NCBI GenBank assembly: GCA_030684755.1
Contig: JAUXXN010000292.1
Location: 1 to 24,738, forward strand
Direction: 5' to 3'
Length of the DNA stretch: 24,738 bases
DNA from: Hydrogenophaga sp.
GTDB lineage: Bacteria; Pseudomonadota; Gammaproteobacteria; Burkholderiales; Burkholderiaceae_C
The notes under the pieces were generated by a model, which saw only the letters and a list, made by a program, of their open reading frames with translations, searched no databases and was not told the DNA's origin. Shown here one piece after another: positions 1 through 8,419 of this stretch. A program made the translations under genes and the position numbers. Position 1 is the stretch's first letter. Each line of letters starts with the position of its first letter.

Positions 1-1736
1 GCACGTTGGTTGGGCACTTCTTGCTCGGATTCTCATGGCCGGCGGCCATTTTGCTGGGATCCCTATTCGCTTCCCACACCTTGCTGGCCTACCCCATCGC
101 TAGCCGACTGGGGATTGCGCACGATACCGCCGTGACAACGGCCGTTGGAGGCACCATCATCACCGACACGCTGGCCCTGCTGGTGTTGGCCGTGATTGCC
201 GGCTCTGTTCGGGGTGAGGTCGACGAGTTCTTCTGGTATCGGCTGGCTGCCAGCCTTGGACTCTATGTGCTGGCCATCCTGTACGGCCTGCCCAAGCTTG
301 CGCGGTGGTTTTTCCGCAACGTGGGACGCGACGGTGTGACGGAGTTCGTCTTCGTGCTCGCAGTGGTTTTTGGCTGCGCCAGCCTGGCCCATACAGCTGG
401 TTCTGAACCCATTGTTGGGGCTTTTTTGGCGGGCCTGGCGTTAAACCGGCTCATCCCGCACAACAGCCCTCTGATGAACAGAATCCAGTTTACCGGGGAG
501 GCCATTTTTGTGCCTTTCTTCTTGCTCTCGGTCGGGATGCTGCTGGACCTCCGGGTGTTCTTGTCCGGATGGCGAGCCTGGCTGGTCGCGGCGGCGATGT
601 TGGCCACCGTGATTGTTGCCAAATGGTTGGCTGCTCAAATCAGCAGCAAGATACTGGGCTACAACATCGCCCAAGCCCGCGTGGTTTTCGGGCTCAGTGT
701 GGCGCAGGCAGCAGCGACCCTGGCCGCTACGGTGGTGGGCTACGAGATCGGGCTATTTGATGATGCCGTGGTCAACGGCGCCATCGTGATGATTTTGGTC
801 ACCTGTGTCATCGCCCCGTGGCAGGTTGACCGCTACGGCCGCAGGATGGTCCAGACCATGGACCAAGACTCAGAGCCCATGGCGGCAGAACAGCAACGCA
901 TTCTCACGGCGCTGACGGAGGCCTCGCCCAGCCGGCATTTGTTGGATCTGGCCATGCTGCTGCGCAAGCCTGAGCACGATCAACCCATCTATCCCATCTC
1001 TGTGATCCAAGACAACGGGGACACCTCTGCACTGGTGTCCAGTGCGGAGCGGGTACTTGGGGATGCGGTCAACTATCTGTCTCAGGCCGAAGTGCCATCA
1101 ACACCCCTCACGCGTATCGACCTCAACCTGGCGTCCGGCATCCTGAAGGCCCGGCGTGAGCTCAATGCGTCTGAGGTGTTGATGGGCTGGAGTGAGCAGA
1201 GTCGTGCCCCGGAGTTCTTCTTCGGCTCGCTCATGGAGAACTTGTTGCGCGACCGCGATTTTTCGCTGGTGGTGCTTCGGCCGCGGGAGCCCCTCAACAC
1301 CACGCGCAGAGTGCTGCTGGCAGTGCCCCCTGAGGCTGATCTTGAGCCAGGGTTCAACAACGGCATGATGCTGATCAAGCGGCTATCGCGTCAGCTCAGT
1401 GCCCCAGCGCTGTTGATAACGCCGGAAAAGGGCTCTGACAGGATGTTCAAGCGGATGCGTTCACTTAGGCCCGACTGCGATTTAACGTTGGGGCCAACGG
1501 ACACATGGCCCGCACTGGCGCGTGTGCTCAAGGAGCTGCACCGCGATGGTGATCTCATTGTGCTCATTGGCGCACGGCAAGGCGGCTTGGCACGGCTTCA
1601 TGCCATGACTCGACTGCCAGAAGAACTATCAGAATCTTTCCCTAATTCCAATCTGCTCTTCCTCTACGCCGGTGAATCGCGCACTGGGAACCCCAGTTCC
1701 GTCGTGAACCCTGAGCCCGCAACGCGTATAACCTAG
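1..1736 (+). CDS. Cation:proton antiporter, Kef/CPA2-like, with cytoplasmic tail (5' partial)
   Basis: Integral membrane antiporter, expected to exchange Na+ or K+ for H+ across the inner membrane. The reading frame is open to the first bases of the window, so the gene starts upstream; the apparent TTG start at 6 is only the first possible start codon in view. The visible ~576 residues begin inside the membrane domain: roughly nine hydrophobic segments up to about residue 275, including the stretch GSEPIVGAFLAGLALNR typical of CPA2 exchangers, followed by ~300 hydrophilic residues. The tail runs in two alpha/beta-like halves (for example VVLRPREPL and LLITPEKGS) resembling universal-stress-protein-like domains seen on some antiporters; that assignment is from pattern only. 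It ends with TAG at 1734. The ion specificity cannot be read from the sequence. Confidence 0.9.
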   Translation, partial: TLVGHFLLGFSWPAAILLGSLFASHTLLAYPIASRLGIAHDTAVTTAVGGTIITDTLALLVLAVIAGSVRGEVDEFFWYRLAASLGLYVLAILYGLPKLARWFFRNVGRDGVTEFVFVLAVVFGCASLAHTAGSEPIVGAFLAGLALNRLIPHNSPLMNRIQFTGEAIFVPFFLLSVGMLLDLRVFLSGWRAWLVAAAMLATVIVAKWLAAQISSKILGYNIAQARVVFGLSVAQAAATLAATVVGYEIGLFDDAVVNGAIVMILVTCVIAPWQVDRYGRRMVQTMDQDSEPMAAEQQRILTALTEASPSRHLLDLAMLLRKPEHDQPIYPISVIQDNGDTSALVSSAERVLGDAVNYLSQAEVPSTPLTRIDLNLASGILKARRELNASEVLMGWSEQSRAPEFFFGSLMENLLRDRDFSLVVLRPREPLNTTRRVLLAVPPEADLEPGFNNGMMLIKRLSRQLSAPALLITPEKGSDRMFKRMRSLRPDCDLTLGPTDTWPALARVLKELHRDGDLIVLIGARQGGLARLHAMTRLPEELSESFPNSNLLFLYAGESRTGNPSSVVNPEPATRIT

Positions 1737-1830
1737 TCGACAGCTTCAGCGGTGACGACCTTGGGAGATTGGGCACCATTTACGGCTGAGGACCAGTTAC
1801 GGGAGTGCTTTATTTCGTGACCAACCCCTT

Positions 1831-1959
1831 AAATGCCTGTTCTGTGAAACAGGCGACCATACCGTCACACCAAAGAGACTACCCTCTGCACTGATCTGGC
1901 TCGCAATACTCAATTGAGGGAGTCGAGGCGTGTGGTCATGCGGTTCACCGCAGCAGACA
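1831..1959. repeat. Dispersed ~129 bp repeat, copy 1
   Basis: This stretch matches 8542-8670 in the same orientation with about six substitutions in 129 positions and no gaps (my alignment by eye). It starts with a perfect 7 bp stem-loop (GCCTGTT at 1835-1841, AACAGGC at 1848-1854) and contains the palindrome CTCAATTGAG, which is broken by one base in the other copy. The right edge lies exactly where a truncated EgtB-like coding sequence begins. No transposase, no flanking target duplication that I can identify, and no gene of its own. It could be a non-autonomous mobile element or the end of a larger IS that has been lost. Confidence 0.85.
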
Positions 1960-1960
1960 C

Positions 1961-2086
1961 CAGATGGTGTTGCGCGGCGGCTCGTGCGCCACACCGCGCG
2001 ACCACATCCGCGCCAGCTACCGCAACTTCTTCCCCACCGAAGCGCGCTGGCAGTTCAGCGGTGTGCGCCTCGCAAGGGATGTTTAA
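1961..2086 (+). pseudogene. 3' fragment of EgtB/SenA-type sulfoxide/selenoneine synthase gene
   Basis: The frame reads [17 protein letters not shown], then ASYRNFF, then [12 protein letters not shown] and a TAA stop at 2084. This is the characteristic C-terminus of the FGE-sulfatase-fold (SUMF1-like) enzymes of the ergothioneine EgtB and selenoneine SenA families, here about 41 of the usual ~400 residues. The DinB-like N-terminal domain and the iron-binding histidines are absent. The 5' side is replaced by the 129 bp repeat ending at 1959, so the gene appears destroyed by insertion or recombination at that repeat. No egtD or other ergothioneine gene is nearby. The in-frame ATG at 1964 could give a short peptide but there is no reason to think it functional. 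Confidence 0.8.
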
Positions 2087-2248
2087 CCCCCACGCCGCCT
2101 ACGGCGTCCCCCCCCAGGGGGCGGCAGCTACGGGCCGGGAAACCCGGACCCGCGCTGCCCTGGGTTGCACCGCTGCGCGCCCCGGCGCAGCGCTCCGGCA
2201 TCGTCGATCACCACGACACGAACCCGCATCATTCAACCAAGGAACACC
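2087..2248. other. GC-rich intergenic element between EgtB remnant and YHS gene
   Basis: Short complementary runs occur here: GCCG/CGGC around 2095-2105, a C-run facing a G-run at about 2109-2123, and GGGCC/CCCGG-type runs near 2131-2148. The layout resembles the GC-rich intergenic repeats common in Comamonadaceae, but only one copy lies in the window, so its repeat status is untested. It could act as a terminator for whatever reads in from the left. A plausible ribosome binding site (AAGGA, about 2239-2243) for the next gene lies at the right end. Confidence 0.4.
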
Positions 2249-2896
2249 ATGAAAAGACGACACGCCCTGGGCCTGATCACCGCCAGCGCGGCCGGCCTGC
2301 TCACCGGCTGCGCAAGCGTGGCCACCGCCGGCAGCGCCGACCAAGGCCCCCCGTTTCGCACCACCGGCGACGCCGCAACCCCCCAGCTCATGCTGATGGG
2401 CCACGACCCCGTGGCCTACTTCACCCAAAACGAAGCAGTACCGGGCAACCCCGCCATCCAGACCGACCACCTGGGCGTGACCTGGCGCTTTGCCAGCGAA
2501 GCCAACAAGGCCGCATTCCTGCGTGAGCCCACCCAATACATGCCCCAGTTTGGCGGCTACTGCAGCAACGGCATCAACTACGCCGTGCCCTGGGGCGCAG
2601 GCGGCGGGCCCAACACCTGGCGCATCTACCGCGGCAAACTGTATGTGTTTGGCGGCCAGTCTTCACGCGACCAGTTTGAAATGGAAACCGAGCTCAACCT
2701 GCAACGCGCCCACCAATATTGGGACAGCGAAATTGTGGGTTCTAACCCCCTGTGGGTGCGCTACAAGCGCATGGTGTTGCGCGTGCCGCACTACAAGAGC
2801 GACGCCGCGCTGCAAGCCGAATGGGAAAACAAACGTGCGGCCGGTACGTTGCCAGTGATGCCCGGCGGGGTTCAGGTGGTGCCTGCTGCGCCTTGA
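2249..2896 (+). CDS. YHS-domain lipoprotein
   Basis: A 215-residue exported protein. The start at 2249 is chosen over the longer frame from 2165 because it follows an AAGGA site and opens directly into a signal peptide: twin arginine at residues 3-4, hydrophobic stretch, and lipobox LLTGC with the lipidated Cys at 21. The YHS domain follows at about 50-115, recognised by HDPVAYFTQ, a central TWRFAS segment, and PQFGGYCSNG. YHS domains are often metal-related (found in copper ATPases and metal-binding proteins); the pattern in this family is DPVAYF…G…W.F…P..Y.PQFGGYC. The last ~70 residues are a charged extension without a recognised domain. No partner gene is adjacent on the same strand, so the role is unknown beyond a periplasm-facing, possibly metal-linked function. 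Confidence 0.85.
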   Translation: MKRRHALGLITASAAGLLTGCASVATAGSADQGPPFRTTGDAATPQLMLMGHDPVAYFTQNEAVPGNPAIQTDHLGVTWRFASEANKAAFLREPTQYMPQFGGYCSNGINYAVPWGAGGGPNTWRIYRGKLYVFGGQSSRDQFEMETELNLQRAHQYWDSEIVGSNPLWVRYKRMVLRVPHYKSDAALQAEWENKRAAGTLPVMPGGVQVVPAAP

Positions 2897-3129
2897 CTGA
2901 AAAGGCAGCGAATGGCGCTTACCGACCCTGAAGAGACATCCCCTGTCCTGCTCTCGCCGCCCCAAAGCTGACGGTCGAACACGGCGCATGTGCCAGAGGG
3001 AGGCGCCGCAGCGGAGGCTGCACAAGCAGTGCGCGGCCCGCTTCATCGCCCACACACGACGATGGACCATGCTGCAAAAGGCTTGATGGCGCGGCGGTGC
3101 CGACTCCGAGGCCCATGCCGATCAAGGTC

Positions 3130-3543
3130 TCAATGGCCCGTGTCTTTCACCTTCGCCAGATAGAGCCCGCAGACGAAGTTCAGCACGGTCAGCACGCAGG
3201 CGCCCATCAGCGTGGGAAGGGTTCCAGCGTTGACAGCACCCTGCCGCAGCGCCATACCCAGCCAGAAAGCGTCGAACAGGTCAATCAGCCCACGCACCAG
3301 CAGAAGAGCGCCCAGGGCGCGGTGCTCCTTCATGAAGAACAGAATGAGGATGAGTATCCCGGTGCTGACGTTGCGGTTACCAATGAACTTCACCGCCATC
3401 AGCGTGCCGAAATCGGTGGCGCCCAGCACAATGCCGGCCTCTTGCGTGAAGCGCACGGAGTCGAACCAGGCCAGAGAGCCCAAGGCCAGCGCGATCAAGC
3501 CAACGATCAAGCCATAGCCGCGCGCGAGAAACAGTCTGTTCAT
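3130..3543 (-). CDS. Small four-helix membrane protein, DUF4267-like
   Basis: A 137-residue protein with about four hydrophobic helices (roughly residues 8-26, 38-52, 58-90 and 108-128). The start at 3543 (MNRLFLARGYG) gives a membrane protein from the first helix; the longer frame to 3666 only adds out-of-frame sequence of the upstream gene. Length and helix layout, with the conserved-looking stretches FIGNRNVSTG and LLVRGLIDLFDAFW, fit the DUF4267 family of small bacterial membrane proteins. It lies 16 bases behind the NAD(P)-binding gene at 3560-4192 and is the last gene of that operon. No enzymatic motif is visible. Confidence 0.75.
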   Translation of the reverse strand: MNRLFLARGYGLIVGLIALALGSLAWFDSVRFTQEAGIVLGATDFGTLMAVKFIGNRNVSTGILILILFFMKEHRALGALLLVRGLIDLFDAFWLGMALRQGAVNAGTLPTLMGACVLTVLNFVCGLYLAKVKDTGH

Positions 3544-3559
3544 GATGAAGCCCTTTTGT

Positions 3560-4192
3560 TCAGTACCCGATTTCCACGAGCTGGTGCAAGCGGGCGTCCG
3601 ATGCCACTGACTTGACCATGAAATCCGCCACGTCGGCATGCGCGAGGCCGGCCGGCAGATTGACACTCAGAGCTTCTCCGACCCGGTAGTTTCCTCGCGC
3701 CGGCATGTGCTTGAGCTTGGGTGGGCGGACGATGACCCAGTCGATACCGCTTTCGCGGATGAGCTTCTCGGCGCGCACCTTGTCTTCGTACAAAGCACGA
3801 TTGAGGTTCCGGAATATAGCCAGCAGGAACCGGTTGATGGCGCTCAGACCTCGGCCCTCGCCGACCATGATCCCGGATTCGAATACGAGTCGGCGCACAC
3901 GCTCCTGCTTCATCGCCTGGATGATGTTGCGCGACCCTTCTGAAATGATGGTGCCAGGCGCCGTACCCGCCGCCGGACCGAGAGCGCAGATCACGGCCTG
4001 CTGGCCCTGCATAGCGCGAGACACCGAGTCGGCCTGGAGCACATCGCCTTTCGCAACGCGCAATCGTTCATGCTGCATCGTGAGTTTCTGTGGCGTGCGG
4101 GCAAATGCCGTGACCTCATGGCCCGCCCGAAGCGCATGCTCGACAACGCATCGTCCCGTTCCGCCCGTGGCGCCGATGACCAGAATCTTCAT
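3560..4192 (-). CDS. NAD(P)H-binding protein, atypical SDR (NmrA/BVR-B-like)
   Basis: A 210-residue Rossmann-fold protein. The nucleotide-binding loop GATGGTG is at residues 7-13 directly after the first strand MKILVI, and further signs of an SDR_a5-type fold are CALGPAAG after strand 4 and VIVRPPKL near residue 155. Length is typical of the single-domain NAD(P)H-binding proteins (flavin reductase-like, NmrA-like), which can be reductases or redox-sensing proteins. Its ATG overlaps the stop of the upstream epimerase-like gene by 4 bases, implying translational coupling. Substrate unknown. Confidence 0.85.
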   Translation of the reverse strand: MKILVIGATGGTGRCVVEHALRAGHEVTAFARTPQKLTMQHERLRVAKGDVLQADSVSRAMQGQQAVICALGPAAGTAPGTIISEGSRNIIQAMKQERVRRLVFESGIMVGEGRGLSAINRFLLAIFRNLNRALYEDKVRAEKLIRESGIDWVIVRPPKLKHMPARGNYRVGEALSVNLPAGLAHADVADFMVKSVASDARLHQLVEIGY

Positions 4193-5160
4193 GCTCTTGC
4201 CCCTGTCTGCATTTCGGCGAGGCCCTGCTCGAATGTGCGAACGGGTTCGTATCCCAGTTCGCGTTGCGACTTGCCCAAGTCGTAGCGTCTGGGCAGCGCG
4301 ATGAAATCAAGCTGGAAGCGCGACAGCGGCGGCACGGATTTGAGTCCGAGCAGCCGCCATATGGCCTCGACGCCTGCAGCCACCGGTCGCGCCAAGCTGC
4401 CGGGCATGCTCTTGTCGGGCGCCTCGACGCCACGCGCCCTGAGTAACGCACCAAGAAACTCGCGCGCCGGCATCGGTCTTCCGTCCGTCACCCAATACAC
4501 CTGGCCGGAACCACCTTGCGTCAGCGCCAGACGCACGCACTCGACGACGTTATCGACGTGGACCATCTCCATGACAACGTCGCCATGGTCAATCCACATG
4601 AACTGGCCGCTCTTGACCTTGTCTACAACCTTGTCCAGTTGTTCGCCGCCCTGGCCCCAGATGAAAGTGGGCCGCAGGATGATGCACTCCGTACCCGCGA
4701 TGTTGCTGAGCAGCCCCTGCTCGACCTGCATCTTTGCCTTGCCATAAAAGGAATTCGGCTCCGCCGGGTAGGGGTGGGCTTCGCCGACATCGAGCAGCGG
4801 GCCATCGCCTTGCAGAACGGATTCGGAGCTGATCTGGATGAAGCGCCGAACCTTCTGCCTTGCCGCCGCCCGATAGAGATCGAGCGAAGCCCGCACGATG
4901 TCTCGTTCGAAGTCCTTCCAGTCGCCCCAGACTTCAATGGGGGAGGCGGCATGGACGACAACCTCTCGCCCTTGAAGCGCATCCTGCCAGGCGTCGATAT
5001 CGGCCAACGCGCCGCGAACGGTTGTCGCACCCAGGGCTTTGAGCTTGGCGTCGGATTGCGGTGAGCGCGACAGTGCCGCTACATCGTGACCTTCCTGTAT
5101 GAGCCGGACAATCAAGCGCCGGCCAAGAAATCCGCTGCCACCGGTGACAAATAGTTTCAT
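4189..5160 (-). CDS. NAD-dependent epimerase/dehydratase family protein (extended SDR)
   Basis: A 323-residue extended-SDR protein. The start at 5160 (MKLFVTGGSGFLG) is preferred over the frame extending to 5367 because it begins with strand 1 of the Rossmann fold and overlaps the upstream stop codon by 4 bases (ATGA). The binding loop GGSGFLG is at residues 7-13; the catalytic pair is visible as SFYGKAK (YxxxK), preceded by IQISSESV supplying the Ser. The C-terminal part (VHVDNVVECVRLAL, then YWVTDGRPM) resembles 3-beta-hydroxysteroid dehydrogenase/isomerase-like or sugar epimerase members. Substrate cannot be told; a redox reaction on a small carbonyl or hydroxyl compound is likely. Confidence 0.88.
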   Translation of the reverse strand: MKLFVTGGSGFLGRRLIVRLIQEGHDVAALSRSPQSDAKLKALGATTVRGALADIDAWQDALQGREVVVHAASPIEVWGDWKDFERDIVRASLDLYRAAARQKVRRFIQISSESVLQGDGPLLDVGEAHPYPAEPNSFYGKAKMQVEQGLLSNIAGTECIILRPTFIWGQGGEQLDKVVDKVKSGQFMWIDHGDVVMEMVHVDNVVECVRLALTQGGSGQVYWVTDGRPMPAREFLGALLRARGVEAPDKSMPGSLARPVAAGVEAIWRLLGLKSVPPLSRFQLDFIALPRRYDLGKSQRELGYEPVRTFEQGLAEMQTGARA

Positions 5161-6131
5161 GCTGCTACCCGTTGAAATGAAGTCAGTGTGCGCGCCAGCC
5201 CTTGGGAAAACGGCGTTGGACACCAGCCCAGCTCGCGCATGACCCTGGTGGTGTCTGGCTTGCCGGTGCGGCACAGCACGTTCAACTCGGCTTGTGTCAG
5301 CAGCGGCGGGCGATGGGTCAGGCGAGAAAGCGCATCTCCGCTTTGCGCAACGAGTTTCGCCACCCACAAGGGCAAGACCGGCGGCACCTTCGTTGCGGGC
5401 TCAAGTGCATGCACGGCATGGGCGATCTGCTGCAGCGTCTGACGCGATTCGGCCACCAGGTAGCGCGCTCCGACCGCCGCCTTGACCTGCGCGCGCAATT
5501 GCGCCTGGGCCAGGTCCTCGTTGAGAACGAGTGGCAGGCCTCCTGGCAGCAGCATGGGCACGCGATTGTTGAGCAGGTCGGCGAGAAAGCGGTTGGTGCC
5601 CGTCGGCGTGCCACCCATCGGGCCATACACCGCCGACGGGTGCATGAAGATCGCGGGCAGGCCGCGCGCGATGGCTTGCTCGACCAGCGCATCAGCACGT
5701 GTCTTCGAGATCTCATACGCCGATGTCATGGGCTCTTGTGGGCGCGTGGTTTCGTCGTACGGGTCGCGCTGCACGTCAAACAGGTCTTGCGTGCTCGTAT
5801 AAATGAAGGATTGGACCCCGGCGAGCAGCGACGCCTCGATCAGATTCACGGTTCCGCCGACATTCACGCGCTCGAAGATGCCCGGGTCGGGATGCCATTG
5901 CTCTGGCAGACCGGCTGCATGAAACACCGCCGAACAGTCGCGCAGCGCTGCCGTCAGCGACGGAGCATCCGTGACATCGCCCACCGCCAGATCGACGCCG
6001 GCCGGAAGGATGGCCGCTGCCCTTTCCTTGTGGCGCACCAGGCAGCGCACGTCGCGACCCTCTGCACGCAGGGCCCGCACCAGCGCATGGCCGACGGCGC
6101 CTGTACTTCCTGTCACTAAAGTCCAGCGCAT
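5157..6131 (-). CDS. NAD-dependent epimerase/dehydratase family protein (extended SDR)
   Basis: A 324-residue paralogue-like neighbour of the next gene in the operon. It opens with MRWTLVTGSTGAVG (binding loop at about residues 7-14); the catalytic YxxxK is in SAYEISKTRA and the Ser/Thr-rich strand is FIYTSTQDLF. HPSAVYGPMG is the usual extended-SDR segment before the substrate domain. It is the first gene of the minus-strand operon; an AGAAGG site lies just upstream of the ATG at 6131. Both epimerase-like genes have similar C-terminal halves (PDTTRVMRELGW here, RYDLGKSQRELGY there), suggesting an old duplication. No regulator gene adjoins the operon. Confidence 0.88.
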   Translation of the reverse strand: MRWTLVTGSTGAVGHALVRALRAEGRDVRCLVRHKERAAAILPAGVDLAVGDVTDAPSLTAALRDCSAVFHAAGLPEQWHPDPGIFERVNVGGTVNLIEASLLAGVQSFIYTSTQDLFDVQRDPYDETTRPQEPMTSAYEISKTRADALVEQAIARGLPAIFMHPSAVYGPMGGTPTGTNRFLADLLNNRVPMLLPGGLPLVLNEDLAQAQLRAQVKAAVGARYLVAESRQTLQQIAHAVHALEPATKVPPVLPLWVAKLVAQSGDALSRLTHRPPLLTQAELNVLCRTGKPDTTRVMRELGWCPTPFSQGLARTLTSFQRVAA

Positions 6132-6270
6132 CTTTTGCCCTTCTAAATTCTTGTGTGGATGAATTGAAACGAGGCAAGATCGAACACATCACGACGAAGC
6201 GGATCGATGCAAACCGAAACTGCAAGCGTCAGAGGCCTCGCGCCCAGCCAACCCAAGCCTTGCGAGGGTG

Positions 6271-7398
6271 TCAAGGCGCCAGCTTTTCAAATTGGGCTAT
6301 CAGCGCAGCATTGCTGAGCGGCCACGCGTCCATGGCCTGGAAGTCATTGGCGGGTATTCCGTCCAGAAAGGCCAGCGCCAACTGGCGTGTGGCGATTTTT
6401 ACCCTGGGGTTCAGGTTCAAGCCACCGGTACCCATGCGGTCAGTGAAGATGCTGTGCGAGCCATCCTTGAAAACAGCGAGCACTTTGGATGCAGCACGCT
6501 CGCTGCCCATGGCCTTGAAAATGTCTATGCGGTCCTGCAGGCCAGAGACATAACCTGGTATCTGAATGACGTCCTCTGTCGCCGTAATGTGCAGCGTTGG
6601 AACGTCGATGCCAGCAAGGATTTTTCCCGGATCACCCAGACCGTAGAAAGGCGGCGCCGAGATGATGATGGCCGCGCTGATGCGGGGGTCCCGCAATGAC
6701 ACCGTTTTCCCTTGCTGCGCAATCCGCGCGCCTGCCATCAGCATGGTGGTGTTAGCGCCATAAGAATGGCCTGCAGCGATGATCCTCTGAGTGTCGAAGA
6801 ATGCGCCTTGCTGGGTGGCCAGAATCTGGTCGATCGAATACCGGAGGTCCAGCACCCGATTGAGTGCCTCCGAATCTTGGGCGGCATCGCTCAAGCGGGC
6901 AGGCAGAGCAAACGGATTACCAGCCCAGAGCCGGCGGTCGCTGCCCACGTGCTGCACATGCAGGCTGCCATACCCGTGCGCGGCAAAGTAACGCCCGAGG
7001 TAGCTGTATCCGTCTCGGGAGCCCCCGATGCCATGGGAAAACACAACCAGTGGCACCGACCCTGCCACCGCCTGGGCAGCGGGCAGATACAGTTTTGCGG
7101 GCACTTGGCGCTGGCGTTGGCTGTCGAACCAGTCAAAGTTTTGTGTGGTGAACAGTGAAGCATCCACCACCAGCGTTTCAGAGGCAGGCGTTGCCCACAT
7201 TGCTTCCGGTGGCTGGGGTTCGAGGGTGCGGGCATCAGCTAGGCTGAGCATGGCGAAACACACAGCCAACGTTCCCAACAAGGATGTTGGCTGACGCAGG
7301 TGGCGCAGGGTATGCCAGCCCAGAATGCCCTTCAAACCCCTAAAAACTAAGGTCTTTGGGTGGTCCTGGTCGCAAGGAATGGAGCGCTGAGTGTTCAT
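6271..7398 (-). CDS. Exported alpha/beta hydrolase, PAF-acetylhydrolase/dienelactone-hydrolase-like
   Basis: A 375-residue serine hydrolase. The oxyanion region is VVFSHGIGGSRDGY, the nucleophile elbow is AAGHSYGANT, the acid is probably in HITATEDV and the histidine in KDGSHSIF, giving a full catalytic triad in the expected order. The family contains platelet-activating-factor acetylhydrolases and related esterases. A hydrophobic segment at about residues 40-55, ending near SLADA, looks like a signal peptide, but it is preceded by ~38 mostly polar residues, which is unusually long; a downstream alternative start is possible although I see no convincing ribosome binding site. It is divergent from the LysR gene at 7484 with 85 bases between them, so that regulator may control it. 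Confidence 0.82.
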   Translation of the reverse strand: MNTQRSIPCDQDHPKTLVFRGLKGILGWHTLRHLRQPTSLLGTLAVCFAMLSLADARTLEPQPPEAMWATPASETLVVDASLFTTQNFDWFDSQRQRQVPAKLYLPAAQAVAGSVPLVVFSHGIGGSRDGYSYLGRYFAAHGYGSLHVQHVGSDRRLWAGNPFALPARLSDAAQDSEALNRVLDLRYSIDQILATQQGAFFDTQRIIAAGHSYGANTTMLMAGARIAQQGKTVSLRDPRISAAIIISAPPFYGLGDPGKILAGIDVPTLHITATEDVIQIPGYVSGLQDRIDIFKAMGSERAASKVLAVFKDGSHSIFTDRMGTGGLNLNPRVKIATRQLALAFLDGIPANDFQAMDAWPLSNAALIAQFEKLAP

Positions 7399-7458
7399 GG
7401 GTTGAAATCGTAATGCGCAGGCGGGGATCAGAGAATGGCCTATTTAGACAAGAGTTTT

Positions 7459-7473
7459 TTGCGCCTGGTGCAA
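7459..7473. promoter_or_regulatory. Candidate LysR-type binding box
   Basis: TTGCGCCTGGTGCAA is an imperfect dyad (six of seven pairs around a central T) that contains the T-N11-A core of LysR-family sites. It lies between the divergent hydrolase and LysR genes, 10 bases before the LysR start, a position consistent with autorepression. Pattern match only. Confidence 0.4.
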
Positions 7474-7483
7474 TAATGAATCG

Positions 7484-8419
7484 ATGGATCGTTTGCGCCT
7501 GTTCGAAAACTTCATCGCGATTGCCGACGCTGGGAGCATGTCCAAGGCTGCCCGCCTTTGCGGCGGCTCGGTGGCAGCCAGTTCACGTCAACTGGAAGCG
7601 CTGGAGCATGCAATGGGGGCCCGCCTGTTTGACCGCACCACGCGGTCCATGCGCTTGAATGCCGCCGGTCAGCGGCTCTATCCTCACGCGCAAGCCATGC
7701 TTCAGTTGCTGGAGGACGCCCGCTCCAGCGTGTCGCCTGAGCGCATCAAGGCTACTGTGCGCATCAGTGCTCCTATTGCACTCGGCGTGAAGCTGGTTGC
7801 CTCGGCCATGGCCGAAATCGCCGTGCAGCACCCTGAGATCGAAATCGAATTGCGTATCGAAAATCGCGCCATATCCGCCATCGGGGAAGGCGTCGACATC
7901 CTGGTTCGGGCGGGACTGAGCCCGATGGCCGATTCAACGGACCTGGTGCTGCGTTCCCTGGGGCATTACCCGTTGCTGCTGTGCACATCCCCGCAATATT
8001 GGGGCGTGCGCCCCATCCCGCAGCACCCGAACGACCTGGCGGCGACGCCACTGACCTTCATCGGCCACTCTGCGTTTCGGGATGAAGCCACGCTGCCCTT
8101 TGTTCGCGACAACGAGCGCGTGGAGCTACCGTGGCGCCCGCGCTTGTGGAGCAACGACCTGCTTGCAGTCACTCAGGCCGTCTGCGAAGGAGCTGGTGTG
8201 GGTGTGATCCCGCCGTGGTTGGCACAGGACGCATTGCGACAAGGCCAACTCGTGACGCTGTTGCCACGATGGTCTTTGCCCCTGGGCGGGGCATGGGTGG
8301 CCTGGCGTGGTCAGGGCACCAACCGTCAGGCTGTGCGCCTTGTGGTTGCGCAACTGCAACTGACCGCTGCGCGAGAAGCTTTTGGATTTCAAACTACCAA
8401 CGACGCGGCAGCAACGTGA
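7484..8419 (+). CDS. LysR-family transcriptional regulator
   Basis: A 311-residue regulator. Residues 1-60 form the winged helix-turn-helix (FENFIAIADAGSMSKAAR, then SSRQLEALEHAMGARLFDRT, then LNAAGQRLYPHA), and from about residue 90 the periplasmic-binding-like effector domain follows, starting VRISAPIALG. Length is typical of the family. The recognition-helix region has SVAASSRQL where most members have PAVSRQI-type sequence. It is divergent from the exported hydrolase, the usual arrangement for a LysR regulator and its target, and a LysR-type box sits in the shared spacer. Effector unknown. Confidence 0.93.
   Translation: MDRLRLFENFIAIADAGSMSKAARLCGGSVAASSRQLEALEHAMGARLFDRTTRSMRLNAAGQRLYPHAQAMLQLLEDARSSVSPERIKATVRISAPIALGVKLVASAMAEIAVQHPEIEIELRIENRAISAIGEGVDILVRAGLSPMADSTDLVLRSLGHYPLLLCTSPQYWGVRPIPQHPNDLAATPLTFIGHSAFRDEATLPFVRDNERVELPWRPRLWSNDLLAVTQAVCEGAGVGVIPPWLAQDALRQGQLVTLLPRWSLPLGGAWVAWRGQGTNRQAVRLVVAQLQLTAAREAFGFQTTNDAAAT

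Noticed and set aside
1831..1994. Coding potential of the 129 bp repeat (similar peptides in both copies on the minus strand)
   Set aside because: The similarity follows from DNA identity; differences are not biased to third codon positions and the frames end in unrelated flanking sequence.
2897..3129. Possible gene remnant between the YHS and DUF4267-like genes
   Set aside because: Short open frames exist on the minus strand but none shows a recognisable family or a start signal.
5202..6119. Plus-strand 305-codon frame opposite the first epimerase-like gene
   Set aside because: Antisense shadow; the minus strand has the Rossmann and YxxxK motifs and 4-base overlaps.
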